A DNA stretch of 64,000 nt from Halorarum salinum (GCF_013402875.1 NZ_CP058579.1:3534001-3598000); one strand, 5' to 3'; positions 18,847 through 27,400 are shown, counted from the stretch's first letter. Made by a program: numbers and translations. Notes: generated from the sequence alone by a model not told the origin.

Positions 18847-19689
18847 TCAGCCGAGGAACTCGAGGAGGTGGTCGCGGTACGCCCCCGGCCGGTCGGCCGT
18901 CACCCAGTGGTAGGCCGAATCGAGCGCGACGACCTCGCCGTCGCCGGCGGTCGCCTCCACCAGCCGCTCGGCGTTGTCGACCGGCTGGAGCACGTCCTCG
19001 CCGCCCCAGAGACACAGCAGGTCCGCGGTGATCCGCCCGTACTCGATCTCGGTGGTGTGGACCGTGTTCGTCGAGACCGCGGCCCGCGCGAGCGCCGTCC
19101 GGCCGCCCTCCCGCTTCCAGGGTGCCTTCAGGCCGGCGAGCCACTCCGGGTCGGCCTCGTCGTAGGATCCCTCCGCGAACAGGAACTCCAGTTTCCCCTC
19201 CAGCTCCTCGTCGTCCCAGCCCTCGACCTCGCCGGGCACGCCGAGGGAGTTGACGAACTCGACCGGCCAGGAGTCGAAGCAGGCCGCGTTCGAGAGCACC
19301 ATCCGGTCGACCGCGTCGGGTCGGGCCGCGGCGTAGCGGAGCGCCACCGCGCCGCCGATGTCGTGGGCGACGAAGTCGACGTCCCGCACGCCGCGCTCCG
19401 CGAGGAAGTCCGCGAGCGCGACCGTCTGTGCGCGCACCGAGCGGTCGAAGCCGTCCCGGTTCGCCGAGTTGCCGTAGCCGACGAGGTCGGGCGCGAGGAC
19501 GTGCCGCGAGTCGGCGAGCGGCGGCGCCGCGTCCCGCCAGAGGAACGACCACGTCGGGATGCCGTGGAGGAAGACGACCGGGCGTCGGTCGTCGTCGGCC
19601 CCCGCCTCGTAGTACGCGAACGGGAGGTCGTGCCCGTCCACCGTCACCGTCGTCTCGCGCTGGGTCTCGGTCCAGTCGTGGTGGTCCAT
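18847..19689 (-). CDS. Alpha/beta hydrolase of the haloalkane dehalogenase / epoxide hydrolase type
   Basis: A 280-residue soluble hydrolase. The oxyanion motif is HGIPTWSFLWR (42-52). The nucleophile elbow is VAHDIGGAVALRY with Asp110 where esterases have Ser, which marks the Asp-nucleophile subgroup (haloalkane or fluoroacetate dehalogenases, epoxide hydrolases). Asp232 (GGEDVLQPV) and His261 (SAYHWV) complete the triad. HGxPTWSxLWR is closest to dehalogenase sequences. Substrate unknown. It stands alone, next to and on the same strand as the acyl-CoA dehydrogenase gene. Confidence 0.85.
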   Translation of the reverse strand: MDHHDWTETQRETTVTVDGHDLPFAYYEAGADDDRRPVVFLHGIPTWSFLWRDAAPPLADSRHVLAPDLVGYGNSANRDGFDRSVRAQTVALADFLAERGVRDVDFVAHDIGGAVALRYAAARPDAVDRMVLSNAACFDSWPVEFVNSLGVPGEVEGWDDEELEGKLEFLFAEGSYDEADPEWLAGLKAPWKREGGRTALARAAVSTNTVHTTEIEYGRITADLLCLWGGEDVLQPVDNAERLVEATAGDGEVVALDSAYHWVTADRPGAYRDHLLEFLG

Positions 19690-19763
19690 AACACACGTAC
19701 GGAAGCGGAGGGCTTCAGCCCGGCGACGCCCGCAGGGTCACCGCGTGCCGGTCCCCGACGAAC

Positions 19764-20984
19764 TCAGCCGTCGTAGCGGGTGACGTTCGCCAGTTCGTCG
19801 GGGTCGACGTCCGCGAACGCCTCGCGGGCGACGACCCGCTTGTGCACCTCGTCGGCGCCGTCGACCAGTCGGAACTGTCTGACGGCCTCGTAGAAGTCCG
19901 AGATTGGGAGGTCCTTCCCGATCCCGTTGGCGCCACAGGCCTGGAGACACGTGTCCACCACGTCCTGGACGACGTTGGCGGCGAACGTCTTGCTCATCGA
20001 CACCTGAACGCGCGCCTCGTCGCCGCGGGCGATGCGGTCGGCCGCGTCGCGCACGGTCGTCCGGACGGCGTGGAGCCGCGTCTCCGCGTCGGCGACGTCG
20101 TACCTGAGAGACTGCTTCTCGGCCAGCGGGCCGCCGAACCCCTCCCGCTCGGTGGCGTACGCCTTCGCGACGTCCAGGGCGCGTTCCGCCATCCCGGAGT
20201 AGCGCATGCAGTGGGTGAGCCGCGCGGGACCGAGACGCTGCTGTGCGTGCTGGAACCCCTCGTTCCGTTCCCCCAGGAGGTTCCCCTCGGGCACGCGCAC
20301 GCCCTCGAAGACGATCTCCGCGTGACCCGTCCCCGTGACGCCGCCGCCGAGGTGGGGGATGTCGCGCTCGACCGCGACCCCGTCCGCGTCGGCGTCGACG
20401 AGGAACAGCGAGCACCCCTCGTAGGGGTGGGCGTCGGGGTCGGTGCGGGCCATCACGATGAGGAAATCCGCCTCGGTCCCCCCGGTCGTCCACCACTTGT
20501 GGCCGTCGACGACCCACTCGTCGCCGTCCTTCCTGGCGGCCGTCTTCAGCATCTTCGGGTCCGAACCACCCCCCTGCATGGGCTCGGTCATCGAGAACCC
20601 GGAGGAGACCTCCCCGGCGACGAGCGGGCGGAGGTACTCCTCCCGCTGGTCGTCGGTCCCGAGCAGTTCCAGCGTGTGCATGTTCCCCTCGTCGGGCGCG
20701 TCGACCCGGCAGGCGAGGGGGCCGAGCAGCGAGCGCCCGGCGGCCTCGAACATCGGCAGCGCGTCGCGGAAGTCGACGCCCATGCCGCCGAACTCCTCGC
20801 CGATCTGCGGGCAGTACACGTCGTACTCGCGGGCCGCCGCGCGGAGGTCGGCCACCTGCTCGCCGGTCACCGGGTCGCCGCCGAGCACCTCGCGTTCGAC
20901 GGGGATCACCTCCTCGTCCAGGAACTCGCGCGTTCGGGCGGCCAGTTCGCGTGCAGCCTCGCCGTCGTCGTAGCGGACGTCCAT
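19764..20984 (-). CDS. Acyl-CoA dehydrogenase, ACAD10/ACAD11-like
   Basis: FAD-dependent alpha,beta-dehydrogenation of an acyl-CoA, 406 residues. Motifs include GFSMTEPMQGGGSDPKML (flavin region), KWWTTGGTEADFLIVMARTD, and the C-terminal helical bundle with QACGANGIGKDLPISDFYEAVRQFRLVDGADEVHKR. Divergently transcribed from a phosphotransferase-fold gene that matches the N-terminal domain of eukaryotic ACAD10/11, so the pair together looks like a split version of that enzyme. The start at 20984 follows the family N-terminus; the open frame upstream is a shadow of the neighbouring gene. Confidence 0.9.
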   Translation of the reverse strand: MDVRYDDGEAARELAARTREFLDEEVIPVEREVLGGDPVTGEQVADLRAAAREYDVYCPQIGEEFGGMGVDFRDALPMFEAAGRSLLGPLACRVDAPDEGNMHTLELLGTDDQREEYLRPLVAGEVSSGFSMTEPMQGGGSDPKMLKTAARKDGDEWVVDGHKWWTTGGTEADFLIVMARTDPDAHPYEGCSLFLVDADADGVAVERDIPHLGGGVTGTGHAEIVFEGVRVPEGNLLGERNEGFQHAQQRLGPARLTHCMRYSGMAERALDVAKAYATEREGFGGPLAEKQSLRYDVADAETRLHAVRTTVRDAADRIARGDEARVQVSMSKTFAANVVQDVVDTCLQACGANGIGKDLPISDFYEAVRQFRLVDGADEVHKRVVAREAFADVDPDELANVTRYDG

Positions 20985-21089
20985 ACGCCGGTCTCGGACG
21001 GGCCGGACAAAACGGTGCCCCCGCCGAAGGGGCGCGACCCGCGTCCGGGCACCCCCGCGTTTTTGCCCCCACCCGCGGAACGTCGACGC

Positions 21090-22250
21090 ATGACCGACGA
21101 CGCGCCCGGTTCGGACACGGCCGCCGACGGGGAGGGACGTGGCGACGACGTCCACGTCGCCGACGCCGGCCGCGAGGGGGAGGGGAGCCACGGGGACGAC
21201 TACCTCGCCCGACTCGTCGACCCGGAGCGCCTCCGCGCCTTCCTCGACGCGGAACTCGGCCCGGCCGAGTCCTTCGCCCTGGAGCGCCACCCGGAGGGCC
21301 ACTCGAACGAGACGCTGTTCGTGACCCACGGCGACCGTGACCTTGTGGTGCGCCGGCCGCCGCCGGGGGAGACGGCCGAGACGGCCCATGACGTGCTCCG
21401 CGAGTTCCGGGTCGTGGACGCGCTGGGGGACACGCCGGTTCCCGTCCCGGAGACGCTGTGTGCCTGCGAGGACGAGTCGGTGCTCGGCGCGGACTTCTTC
21501 GTGATGGCGCGGACGGCGGGCGACGTGTTACGCGGGGCGGAACCCGTGCGGTTCGCCGCACCCGATCGCCGTCGCCGGGTCGGCGAGGAACTGGTCGACA
21601 CCCTCGCGTCGATCCACTCGGTCGATCCGGGGGCGGTCGGCCTGGACGACTTCGGCCGCCCGGCGGGGTTCACCGACCGGCAGGTCGACCGGTGGTCGAG
21701 GCAGTTCCGGTGGGCGTTCGAGGTGACCGCCGACGAGCGCGAGGTGCCGGCCATCCACGAGACGACGACGTGGCTGACCGAGCACGTCCCCGGCTCACGT
21801 CCCGAGACGCTGGTCCACGGCGACTACAAGCTCGACAACGTGATGTTCGGCCCGGGCACACCCCCCGAACTGGTGGCCGTGTTCGACTGGGAGCTGTCGA
21901 CGCTGGGGGACCCTCGTACGGACCTCGGCTGGATGCTGTCGTTCTGGCACGACCCCGGCGACCCGGAACCGGCGATCCCCGAACTGCAGTCGACGTTCAC
22001 GGCGCGCGAGGGGTACCCCCGCCGGCGCGACCTGGTGGACCGGTACGAGGCGGCGACGGGCATCGAGTACGAGCACGACCGCTTCTACCGCACCCTCGCG
22101 GTGTACAAACTCGCGGCGCTCGGCGAGATGTTCTTCCGGAGACACCTGGAGGGCAACAGCGACGATCCGCTGTACCCGAAGATGGAGGCGGGCGTTCCCG
22201 CGTTGGGGGAGCGGTGTCTGCGGATCATCGAGGGTGACGAGGGGTTGTAG
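21090..22250 (+). CDS. Aminoglycoside phosphotransferase-fold kinase (ACAD10/11 N-domain-like)
   Basis: A 386-residue kinase-like protein. A disordered acidic leader of about 40 residues precedes the APH domain: SNETLFVTHGDRDLVVRRPP (nucleotide strand and Lys/Arg region), VHGDYKLDNVMF (catalytic loop with HGD and Asn) and VAVFDWELSTLGDPRTDLGWML (metal Asp). The family in bacteria and animals is tied to acyl-CoA dehydrogenases of the ACAD10/11 group, where the kinase phosphorylates 4-hydroxyacyl-CoA. A divergent acyl-CoA dehydrogenase gene starts 105 bases away. GTTTTTGCC about 28 bases before the ATG is a probable TATA box. Confidence 0.88.
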   Translation: MTDDAPGSDTAADGEGRGDDVHVADAGREGEGSHGDDYLARLVDPERLRAFLDAELGPAESFALERHPEGHSNETLFVTHGDRDLVVRRPPPGETAETAHDVLREFRVVDALGDTPVPVPETLCACEDESVLGADFFVMARTAGDVLRGAEPVRFAAPDRRRRVGEELVDTLASIHSVDPGAVGLDDFGRPAGFTDRQVDRWSRQFRWAFEVTADEREVPAIHETTTWLTEHVPGSRPETLVHGDYKLDNVMFGPGTPPELVAVFDWELSTLGDPRTDLGWMLSFWHDPGDPEPAIPELQSTFTAREGYPRRRDLVDRYEAATGIEYEHDRFYRTLAVYKLAALGEMFFRRHLEGNSDDPLYPKMEAGVPALGERCLRIIEGDEGL

Positions 22251-22343
22251 GTCAGTCCCGCGGGTGCTCCGTGACGGCCCTTGCCGTCCGGTCGACGAAC
22301 AACCGGGGGTAACGCTAGCTCCCCGTGGAATCAGCGTACGCGG

Positions 22344-22723
22344 ATGGACGAGGTCACAGTCGTCTCGCTGGCCGACCTGCGGACACCGGAGGGGACCGAC
22401 GGCGTGTTCCGCCGACGACGTTCGAGACCGAGGACGCCCCCGCGGTACGATCCGTGGTCGCCGGCGGGGTGACGACGGGCTGGCACCACAACGGTGACCG
22501 CCGCGTCCATGGGGTACGTCGTCCTCGGAGACGCGATTCTCGAACACGGACCGTGCGGGCGAGAGTCGGTCGCGCTTGGCGCGGGCGACTTCGTCCACGT
22601 GCCGCCCCGATCGGTCCATCGGGTGGTGAACTCCTCCCGGGGGGAGTGGGGGTCGTGATCAGCTTCGTCGGCTCCGGACCGCCCGCCGTTACCGTCGACG
22701 GGCCCGAACCGGACGCCGAGTGA
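22344..22723 (+). pseudogene. Cupin-domain protein gene broken by three frameshifts
   Basis: A cupin protein of about 125 residues can be followed by switching frames: MDEVTVVSLADLRTPEG (from 22344), then TFETEDAPAVRSVVAGG to TTGWHHNGDRRVHG in another frame, back near 22508 to YVVLGDAILEHGPCGRES and GDFVHVPPRSVHRVVNSS, and again near 22655 to VVISFVGSGPPAVTVDGPEP. The cupin metal motif (WHHNGDR) and the second motif (GDFVHVPPRSVH) are intact in their frames. Shifts two and three sit in runs of G, and each shift is a single base. It is either a recent pseudogene or a sequencing problem. TGA at 22721 ends the last frame. Confidence 0.8.
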
Positions 22724-22792
22724 GCAGCGTCCGAACGCGAGCGTTCCGACGCACCCGTGCGTTTTTCCTCCCGTGCGTACGGGTTCCGGTCA

Positions 22793-23242
22793 ATGGGCCT
22801 CTCCGCCACCCAGGAGACCGTGCTGGACGAACTCGTGGGGCGAGTCCCGGACGGCGTCACGTGGTGCGTGTTCGGGAGCGCGGCCGCCGCCCTCCACGGA
22901 CACGACGTCGAGCCGTCCGACATCGACGTGTTCACCACGGAGGCCGGGGCCGAGCGGATTCGGAGCGTCTTCCCCGATGCGTTCGTCGGAACGAAGGAAC
23001 TCGGCGTCTCGCAGATCGACGAGTACCGAATGCGCGGCGAGGAGGTCGAAGTCGTGTACAGCGTCTCCGCGAAGGGCAATCAGGAGCCGCTGGTCGACCT
23101 CGCGGACTCCGAGATCGGCTCTTCCGACGGCCGAGGCGTTCCGGTGCTTCCGGTTCGCCCGCTCGTCGCCGCGTACCGGGCGATGGGCAAGCACGACACG
23201 GCGGCCGAACTGGCGGAGTGGTTCGGCATCGAGTCCGATTGA
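22793..23242 (+). CDS. Nucleotidyltransferase-fold protein
   Basis: A 149-residue protein with the nucleotidyltransferase superfamily signature: VFGSAAAALHGHDVEPSDIDVFT (G-S followed by D-x-D), at about residues 23-45. Later segments (EVEVVYSVSAKGNQEPLVDLADSEIG) resemble small polbeta-type or AbiEii/MNT-like transferases. ATG at 22793 is preferred over the in-frame ATG at 22757: GTTTTTCC lies about 28 bases before it. There is no partner HEPN or antitoxin gene nearby, so a toxin-antitoxin role is not supported. Confidence 0.7.
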   Translation: MGLSATQETVLDELVGRVPDGVTWCVFGSAAAALHGHDVEPSDIDVFTTEAGAERIRSVFPDAFVGTKELGVSQIDEYRMRGEEVEVVYSVSAKGNQEPLVDLADSEIGSSDGRGVPVLPVRPLVAAYRAMGKHDTAAELAEWFGIESD

Positions 23243-23323
23243 CGGGCGAGGCTGTTGCGCTGGGTGCCGAGCACCAACTCGGTGGAGTGACCGGATTCTA
23301 AGTGAGCCTGCGAAGTCACCGAG

Positions 23324-23443
23324 TTACAGAACCAGTCCGACGAAGACGAGCATGCAGCCGGGTCCGAAGACGAGGAAGACGCCGGCGGCACGTGCACGGA
23401 GTTCCCGTTTTCGCTTGGCTCTCGGGGTCGTCTTGCCACTCAC
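23324..23443 (-). CDS. 39-residue membrane protein, second gene of a tiny operon
   Basis: GTG at 23443 to TAA at 23324. A basic N-terminus (MSGKTTPRAKRKRELRARA) is followed by one membrane segment (GVFLVFGPGCMLVFVGLVL) with a central Pro-Gly-Cys. The GTG overlaps the TGA of the preceding 33-residue gene as GTGA. The positive-inside arrangement places the N-terminus in the cytoplasm. The clear hydrophobic segment and coupling to another such gene make it credible despite its size. Function unknown. Confidence 0.6.
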   Translation of the reverse strand: MSGKTTPRAKRKRELRARAAGVFLVFGPGCMLVFVGLVL

Positions 23444-23541
23444 GGGCGCTCGCGTAGTTCCTCACACGGTGGGGGAAAGCGGATGGAGACCACCCCAACC
23501 ATCACCAGGAGCGCGCCCAGGACGATGATGACCGGTCGCAT
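23440..23541 (-). CDS. 33-residue membrane protein, first gene of a tiny operon
   Basis: ATG at 23541 to TGA at 23440 encodes an N-terminal hydrophobic helix (MRPVIIVLGALLVMVGVVSI) and a short polar tail (RFPPPCEELRERP) with one Cys. It overlaps the 39-residue gene by 4 bases. Both products carry one Cys near a membrane segment and might pair, but that is inference. Confidence 0.55.
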   Translation of the reverse strand: MRPVIIVLGALLVMVGVVSIRFPPPCEELRERP

Positions 23542-23703
23542 CGTCCCGGGAAAGTTCACACGCGGCCATGATTCTACTCGCTCTCCAGCCGATGAGTTCC
23601 TCACCCGTACCGGACGAATCCTCCGGGGGAACTGCTGTGGTTAGTAGGTCTACGAACCGATCGTCCGCCCACGGGGGCATCCGCGAGCGAAGCGAGCGGT
23701 TCA

Positions 23704-23811
23704 CCGCCGGAGCGGGGTGAAACCCCGCGACGGCGGCATCGACGGGTTTTCCGGGAGTTCGACGAGCGGGGTCGAAGGCCGAGCGAGGAGGACCCCCGGT
23801 GAAAGAGGTCG
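23704..23811 (-). repeat. 3'-end structured repeat, family 2, copy 3 (downstream of ilvE)
   Basis: Read on the minus strand, it begins directly after the ilvE stop with CGACCTCTTTCACCGGGGG, matching the consensus GAACCTCTTTTGCGGGGG of the copies near 62 kb. It continues through TCCTCGCTCGG and CTCGTCGAA, then AAAACCCGTCGATGCC. A nested hairpin follows: CCGCCG (23704-23709) with CGGCGG (23731-23736), and GCGGGGT (23712-23718) with ACCCCGC (23722-23728), with a three-base GAA loop. The outer stem of the first module is CCGGG/CCCGG instead of GCGGGGG/CCCCCGC, a paired change. Confidence 0.7.
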
Positions 23812-24747
23812 TTAGACGTACGTGAACCAGTCGTCGTGCTCGTCGGTCCGGCGCTCCACCAGGTCGAAGAACGCCCCCTGGAGCTCCTCGGTCACCGGGC
23901 CCCGCGACCCGTTCCCGATCGTGACGTTGTCGACCTGCCGGATCGGCGTCACCTCGGCGGCCGACCCGGAGAAGAACAGTTCGTCCGCGGTGTTCAGTTC
24001 CCCGCGCGAGATGCTCACGTCGTCGTGGACCTCGTAGCCGCGCTCCTCGGCGAGCGCGATGACGGTGTTGCGGGTGATGCCGTCGAGGATGGACTCGCTC
24101 AGCCCGGGCGTGAAGATCTCGCCGTCGCGGACGAGGAAGACGTTCTCCCCGGGACCCTCCGCGACGTTGCCCTCCTTGTTCAGGACGATCGCCTCCGCGA
24201 AGCCGTTGCGCCGGGCCTCCTCGCCCGCGAGCAGGGAGTTCACGTACAGCCCGGTGGTCTTCGCGTTCGTCGGGACCTGGCTGGAGGCGTGCTTGCGCCA
24301 GGAGGAGACCTTGACCTTTATCCCGTTCTCCAGGGCCTCCTCGCCGAGGTACGCGCCCCAGGGCCAGGCGGCGACGACGACGTCGGTCGGGCAGTCGCCC
24401 GGCGAGACGCCGAGGCTGTGGTAGCCGTAGTAGGCGATGGGCCGGATGTACGCCGACTCGAGGTCGTTCCGGCGGAGCGTCCCGAGGGTCGCCTCGGTCA
24501 GTTCCTCCCGCGAGTGGCCGATCTCCATGTCGTAGGGCTTGGCCGACTGGTAGAACCGGTCGAGGTGCTCCTCCCACCGGAAGATCGCGGTCCCCCGCTC
24601 GGTGTCGTACGCGCGGACACCCTCGAAGATGCCCGTGCCGTAGTGGAGGCCGTGGGTGAGCACGTGGGTCGTCGCGTCGGCCCAGTCGATGAACTCGCCG
24701 TTCTGCCAGATGACCCCGTTCTCGGCCATCTCCTCGAAGACGGTCAT
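23812..24747 (-). CDS. ilvE: Branched-chain amino acid aminotransferase
   Basis: PLP-dependent class IV aminotransferase making Leu, Ile and Val from their 2-oxo acids with glutamate. The 311 residues show HGLHYGTGIFEGVRAY (the start of the fold), RPIAYYGYHSLGV, the PLP-lysine region NAKTTGLYVNSLLAG, EAIVLNKEGNVAEGPGENVFLV and GSAAEVTPIRQVDN. It completes the pathway of the ilv-leu operon but lies 14 kb away. The first ATG is supported by TTTAAG 24 bases upstream (leaderless). A family 2 repeat follows its stop. Confidence 0.96.
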   Translation of the reverse strand: MTVFEEMAENGVIWQNGEFIDWADATTHVLTHGLHYGTGIFEGVRAYDTERGTAIFRWEEHLDRFYQSAKPYDMEIGHSREELTEATLGTLRRNDLESAYIRPIAYYGYHSLGVSPGDCPTDVVVAAWPWGAYLGEEALENGIKVKVSSWRKHASSQVPTNAKTTGLYVNSLLAGEEARRNGFAEAIVLNKEGNVAEGPGENVFLVRDGEIFTPGLSESILDGITRNTVIALAEERGYEVHDDVSISRGELNTADELFFSGSAAEVTPIRQVDNVTIGNGSRGPVTEELQGAFFDLVERRTDEHDDWFTYV

Positions 24748-24771
24748 ACCCGAGGGGATGCCCCGTCCGGA

Positions 24772-24777
24772 CTTAAA
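24772..24777 (-). promoter_or_regulatory. TATA box of ilvE
   Basis: TTTAAG on the minus strand, 24 bases before the ATG at 24747. There is no room for a leader peptide, so ilvE lacks the attenuator-like arrangement of ilvB. Confidence 0.6.
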
Positions 24778-24839
24778 TCATGAGAAACGATGGCGTCCCG
24801 CGGAGCGGTCGGGCACGCCGACGGCGACGACCCGCCCCG

Positions 24840-25517
24840 CTACCGGAGCGCCTCGACCAGTTCCGACCCCTCGACGTAGGGGACGTCGTGGCGGCGGGCG
24901 TACTCGCGCGCCGCGTCGGGCGGGAGCGCCGCGCCGCTCCCGTCGTCGAGCATCTCGCACACCACGACCGCGGGCGGCCGGCCGGCCTCGGCAGCGAGCG
25001 CCAGCCCGAGTTCCGTGTGGCCGACCCGGTCCGCGATGCCGCCCGGCGCGCCCCGGAGGACGTGGACGTGTCCCGGCGAGCGGAACTCCGCGGCGAACTC
25101 GTCGGGGCCGTACTCGACGCCCGCCTCGACCGCGTCCGCCATCGAGGCGAGTTCGCCGATGGTGCGCGCGCGGTCCTCGTCGGTGATGCCGGTGAACGTG
25201 TCGCGGTGGTTCACCGGGAGCGAGAAGGAGGAGCGGTCGTCGTACGCGAGGTCGTGGTCGCCCGTCGCCGGGTGGGAGAGCGCGTCCTCGAGGAAGGGGA
25301 GTCCGACCGCCTCCGCGACCGCGTCCGAGAGCGCCAGACAGACGAGCCCCCCCGCGTCGTTGCGCATCCGCGCCACGTCAGCCGGCGCGACCGCGTCGGC
25401 GGGGTAGACGATGTCCGTCTCCCCCTCGCGGTCCGCGAAGTCGTGGATCAACACTGGCTCGCCCGCGCGGAACGCCGCCACCGCCCGGTCGAGCCTGCCG
25501 GCCTGCTTGCGGCTCAT
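24840..25517 (-). CDS. ribB: 3,4-dihydroxy-2-butanone 4-phosphate synthase
   Basis: Makes the four-carbon unit of riboflavin from ribulose 5-phosphate. The 225 residues carry the acidic metal site motif [12 protein letters not shown] (about 29-40), the [12 protein letters not shown] region, [27 protein letters not shown] and [14 protein letters not shown]. It is the stand-alone form without a RibA domain. The start at 25517 overlaps the rbkR stop by 4 bases, so it is the second gene of a two-gene riboflavin operon; a longer open frame upstream is the shadow of rbkR. Confidence 0.95.
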   Translation of the reverse strand: MSRKQAGRLDRAVAAFRAGEPVLIHDFADREGETDIVYPADAVAPADVARMRNDAGGLVCLALSDAVAEAVGLPFLEDALSHPATGDHDLAYDDRSSFSLPVNHRDTFTGITDEDRARTIGELASMADAVEAGVEYGPDEFAAEFRSPGHVHVLRGAPGGIADRVGHTELGLALAAEAGRPPAVVVCEMLDDGSGAALPPDAAREYARRHDVPYVEGSELVEALR

Positions 25518-26242
25518 TCCTCCGCCCCCGGGGCGTCGGCCCGCACCGCGTCCTCGACGCTGACCGACAGCTCGTCGCCGTCCTCCAGCCCGAGCTCCTC
25601 GCGGAGCTTCACGGGCGCGATGACCTCGAGCTGGCTCTCGTCGTGGTGGGTCCGCTCCGGGACGATGACGTGGGCGGGCTCGAAGCTCCCGCCGGTGGCC
25701 TCGACCCGCGCGGCGTAACACGTCGCCGGCCCGAAGGTCCGCTCCTCGTCCTCCCAGCCGTCGATGTGGACGCCGTCCACGGACTCCATCCCGGCGCCGG
25801 CGCGGACGGACGCCTCGGTGAGTTCCACGTTCAGCGTCCCCGGGAACGGTTCGTAGCCGAGCCGTTCCCGGAACTGCTCCATGTACCCCGAAAGCGAGAT
25901 GTAGTGGCGCCCCTCGCCCATCCCGCCGGTGACGCGTCCCGACAGGGTGAGCCCGGCGCCGTTCTCGAACACGCGGCGGTAGTCGGCGTACTCCGCCCGG
26001 AGGCGGCGCTCGCCGTCGTCGGTGACCGACACCCACTGGCCGTCGCTCACCACGTCGCGGTCGAGCAGTCCCGCCTCCTCCAGTCGCTGGAGGCGGCGGG
26101 ACGCGGTCTGGCTCGACGCGCCGAGCCGTTCGCCGAGTGCGGAACAGGAGACCTTGACGGGCTCGCGGAGCCCGCCACGGAGGGCGACCGTCTTCAGCGC
26201 GGCCACCTCGTCGTGGCCGACGGTCCTCGCGCTTGTTGCCAT
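25514..26242 (-). CDS. rbkR: CTP-dependent riboflavin kinase with N-terminal winged helix (RbkR)
   Basis: A 242-residue two-domain protein. Residues about 10-95 form a MarR-like winged helix ([25 protein letters not shown]). Residues about 98-230 are the archaeal RibK domain ([33 protein letters not shown] and the end [19 protein letters not shown]). This fusion is known in archaea as a regulator of riboflavin genes that is also the FMN-forming kinase using CTP. Together with ribB it suggests self-controlled flavin supply. A TTTTGG box lies about 28 bases before the ATG. Confidence 0.94.
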   Translation of the reverse strand: MATSARTVGHDEVAALKTVALRGGLREPVKVSCSALGERLGASSQTASRRLQRLEEAGLLDRDVVSDGQWVSVTDDGERRLRAEYADYRRVFENGAGLTLSGRVTGGMGEGRHYISLSGYMEQFRERLGYEPFPGTLNVELTEASVRAGAGMESVDGVHIDGWEDEERTFGPATCYAARVEATGGSFEPAHVIVPERTHHDESQLEVIAPVKLREELGLEDGDELSVSVEDAVRADAPGAEE

Positions 26243-26603
26243 CGGTTCGAGTATTCGCCGCGAGGCCCAAAAGCGTATCGAAGGTGGGGAGCGTCCCAGA
26301 ATCGTTACGCCCCGCCCCGACTACGTGACGTCTACCGTTATCGAGGTGACGGTGCGTGAAAAGTTCGTGGGGTCGACCGCTGCGCTCCGATGCCGTCGGT
26401 GCCGCGTCCCGCGCGGCGGATTTCCGCGTCGCGGGGCGGCCGTCGCCCCGACCGCGACGAACGGCGGGGACCGGGCCGGCGGGTCGGTCGAGCGGCGGCC
26501 GGTGGCGGCCCGCCCCAAGACGAACGCGTCCCCCGAACGCCGGAGCGATCGGCCATAGCGTGAAGGGGAGCGCGGTCGAACGACGTGACGAGCGAACGGT
26601 GGA
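26243..26603 (+). other. 361-base gap without a recognised gene
   Basis: It lies between the start of rbkR and the broken membrane-protein gene. The first 40 bases hold the rbkR promoter on the minus strand. The rest has open frames on both strands but all are Arg/Pro-rich and look like GC-driven shadows. TACCGTTATCGAGGTGACGG near 26334 is slightly AT-richer and could be a promoter remnant. I see no structured repeat. Confidence 0.5.
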
Positions 26604-27400
26604 ATGGATCCCCAACGCGTCCGGCCCGCGGAGACGGTGAGCGTCCTGCAACAGCAAGAGGCGGCGAGCGGCGATGCCGGCATCGCGCTCGTCCTCGGGT
26701 CCGCCGCCCTGCTCGCCGCGGTCCACCCGTTCGCCGGAAACCTCCGCGTTCTCGACCGCGTGCCGCGAAGCCGGTGGCTCTCGTTCGCGAGCGGCGTCTC
26801 CGTCGCGTACGCGTTCGTTCACCTCCTCCCCGAACTGGAGGAAGGGGTCGAGGCCGTCGAGGGGAGCGGCCTCTTCCCCGCCGCCCTCGCCGGGCGCCAC
26901 GTCTACCTCGTCGCGCTCACGGGGTTCACGCTGTTTTACGGCCTCGAGCGGCTGGTGGCGCGCTCTCGGAGCGGGGCGGAACCGTTCGAGCGTCGCTGCC
27001 CGACGGCGGCGTCTTCTGGGTCCACGTGGGCTCGTTCGCCGCCTACAACGGGCTCGCCGGCTACCCGCTCCACGACCAGGGTTCCCCGGTGGGCCTCCTC
27101 TCGTTCACCGTCGCGATCGGGTTGCACTTCGTCGTGAACGACTACGGACTTCGGACGGCTCACGAACGCAGCTATCACGACACGGGGCGGTGGGTGATCT
27201 CGGGCGCCGTCGTGGTCGGCGCCCTGCCCGGGGGCGTCGTCGAGGTCGGGCGGGCGGCGCTCGCGATACCGATCGCCTTCCTCGCCGGCGGGGTCGTCCT
27301 CAACGTCATCAAGGAGGAGCACCCCGAGGAGCGCGAGAGCCGGTGGTGGGCGTTCGCCGTCGGCGTCGTCGGGTACAGCGCCGTGCTCCTCCTCGTCTGA
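26604..27400 (+). pseudogene. Multi-span membrane protein gene broken by one frameshift
   Basis: Two overlapping frames each hold half of one membrane protein. Frame one (26604 to about 27000) has segments [40 protein letters not shown] and [19 protein letters not shown]. Frame two (about 26990 to 27400) continues with [54 protein letters not shown] and a final helix. One missing base between about 26975 and 27000, where GGGG occurs, restores a protein of about 265 residues and eight helices. HLLPEL and HFVVND recall the His motifs of ZIP metal transporters, but that link is weak. The stop is TGA at 27398. Confidence 0.75.

Noticed and set aside
22793-23242. Toxin-antitoxin module (MNT-HEPN type)
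   Set aside because: The nucleotidyltransferase-fold protein has no HEPN gene beside it; the upstream neighbour is a cupin remnant.
24840-26900. 686-codon open frame over ribB and rbkR
   Set aside because: The ribB domain starts at 25517 with a coupled ATG; upstream codons are the antisense or off-frame shadow of rbkR.
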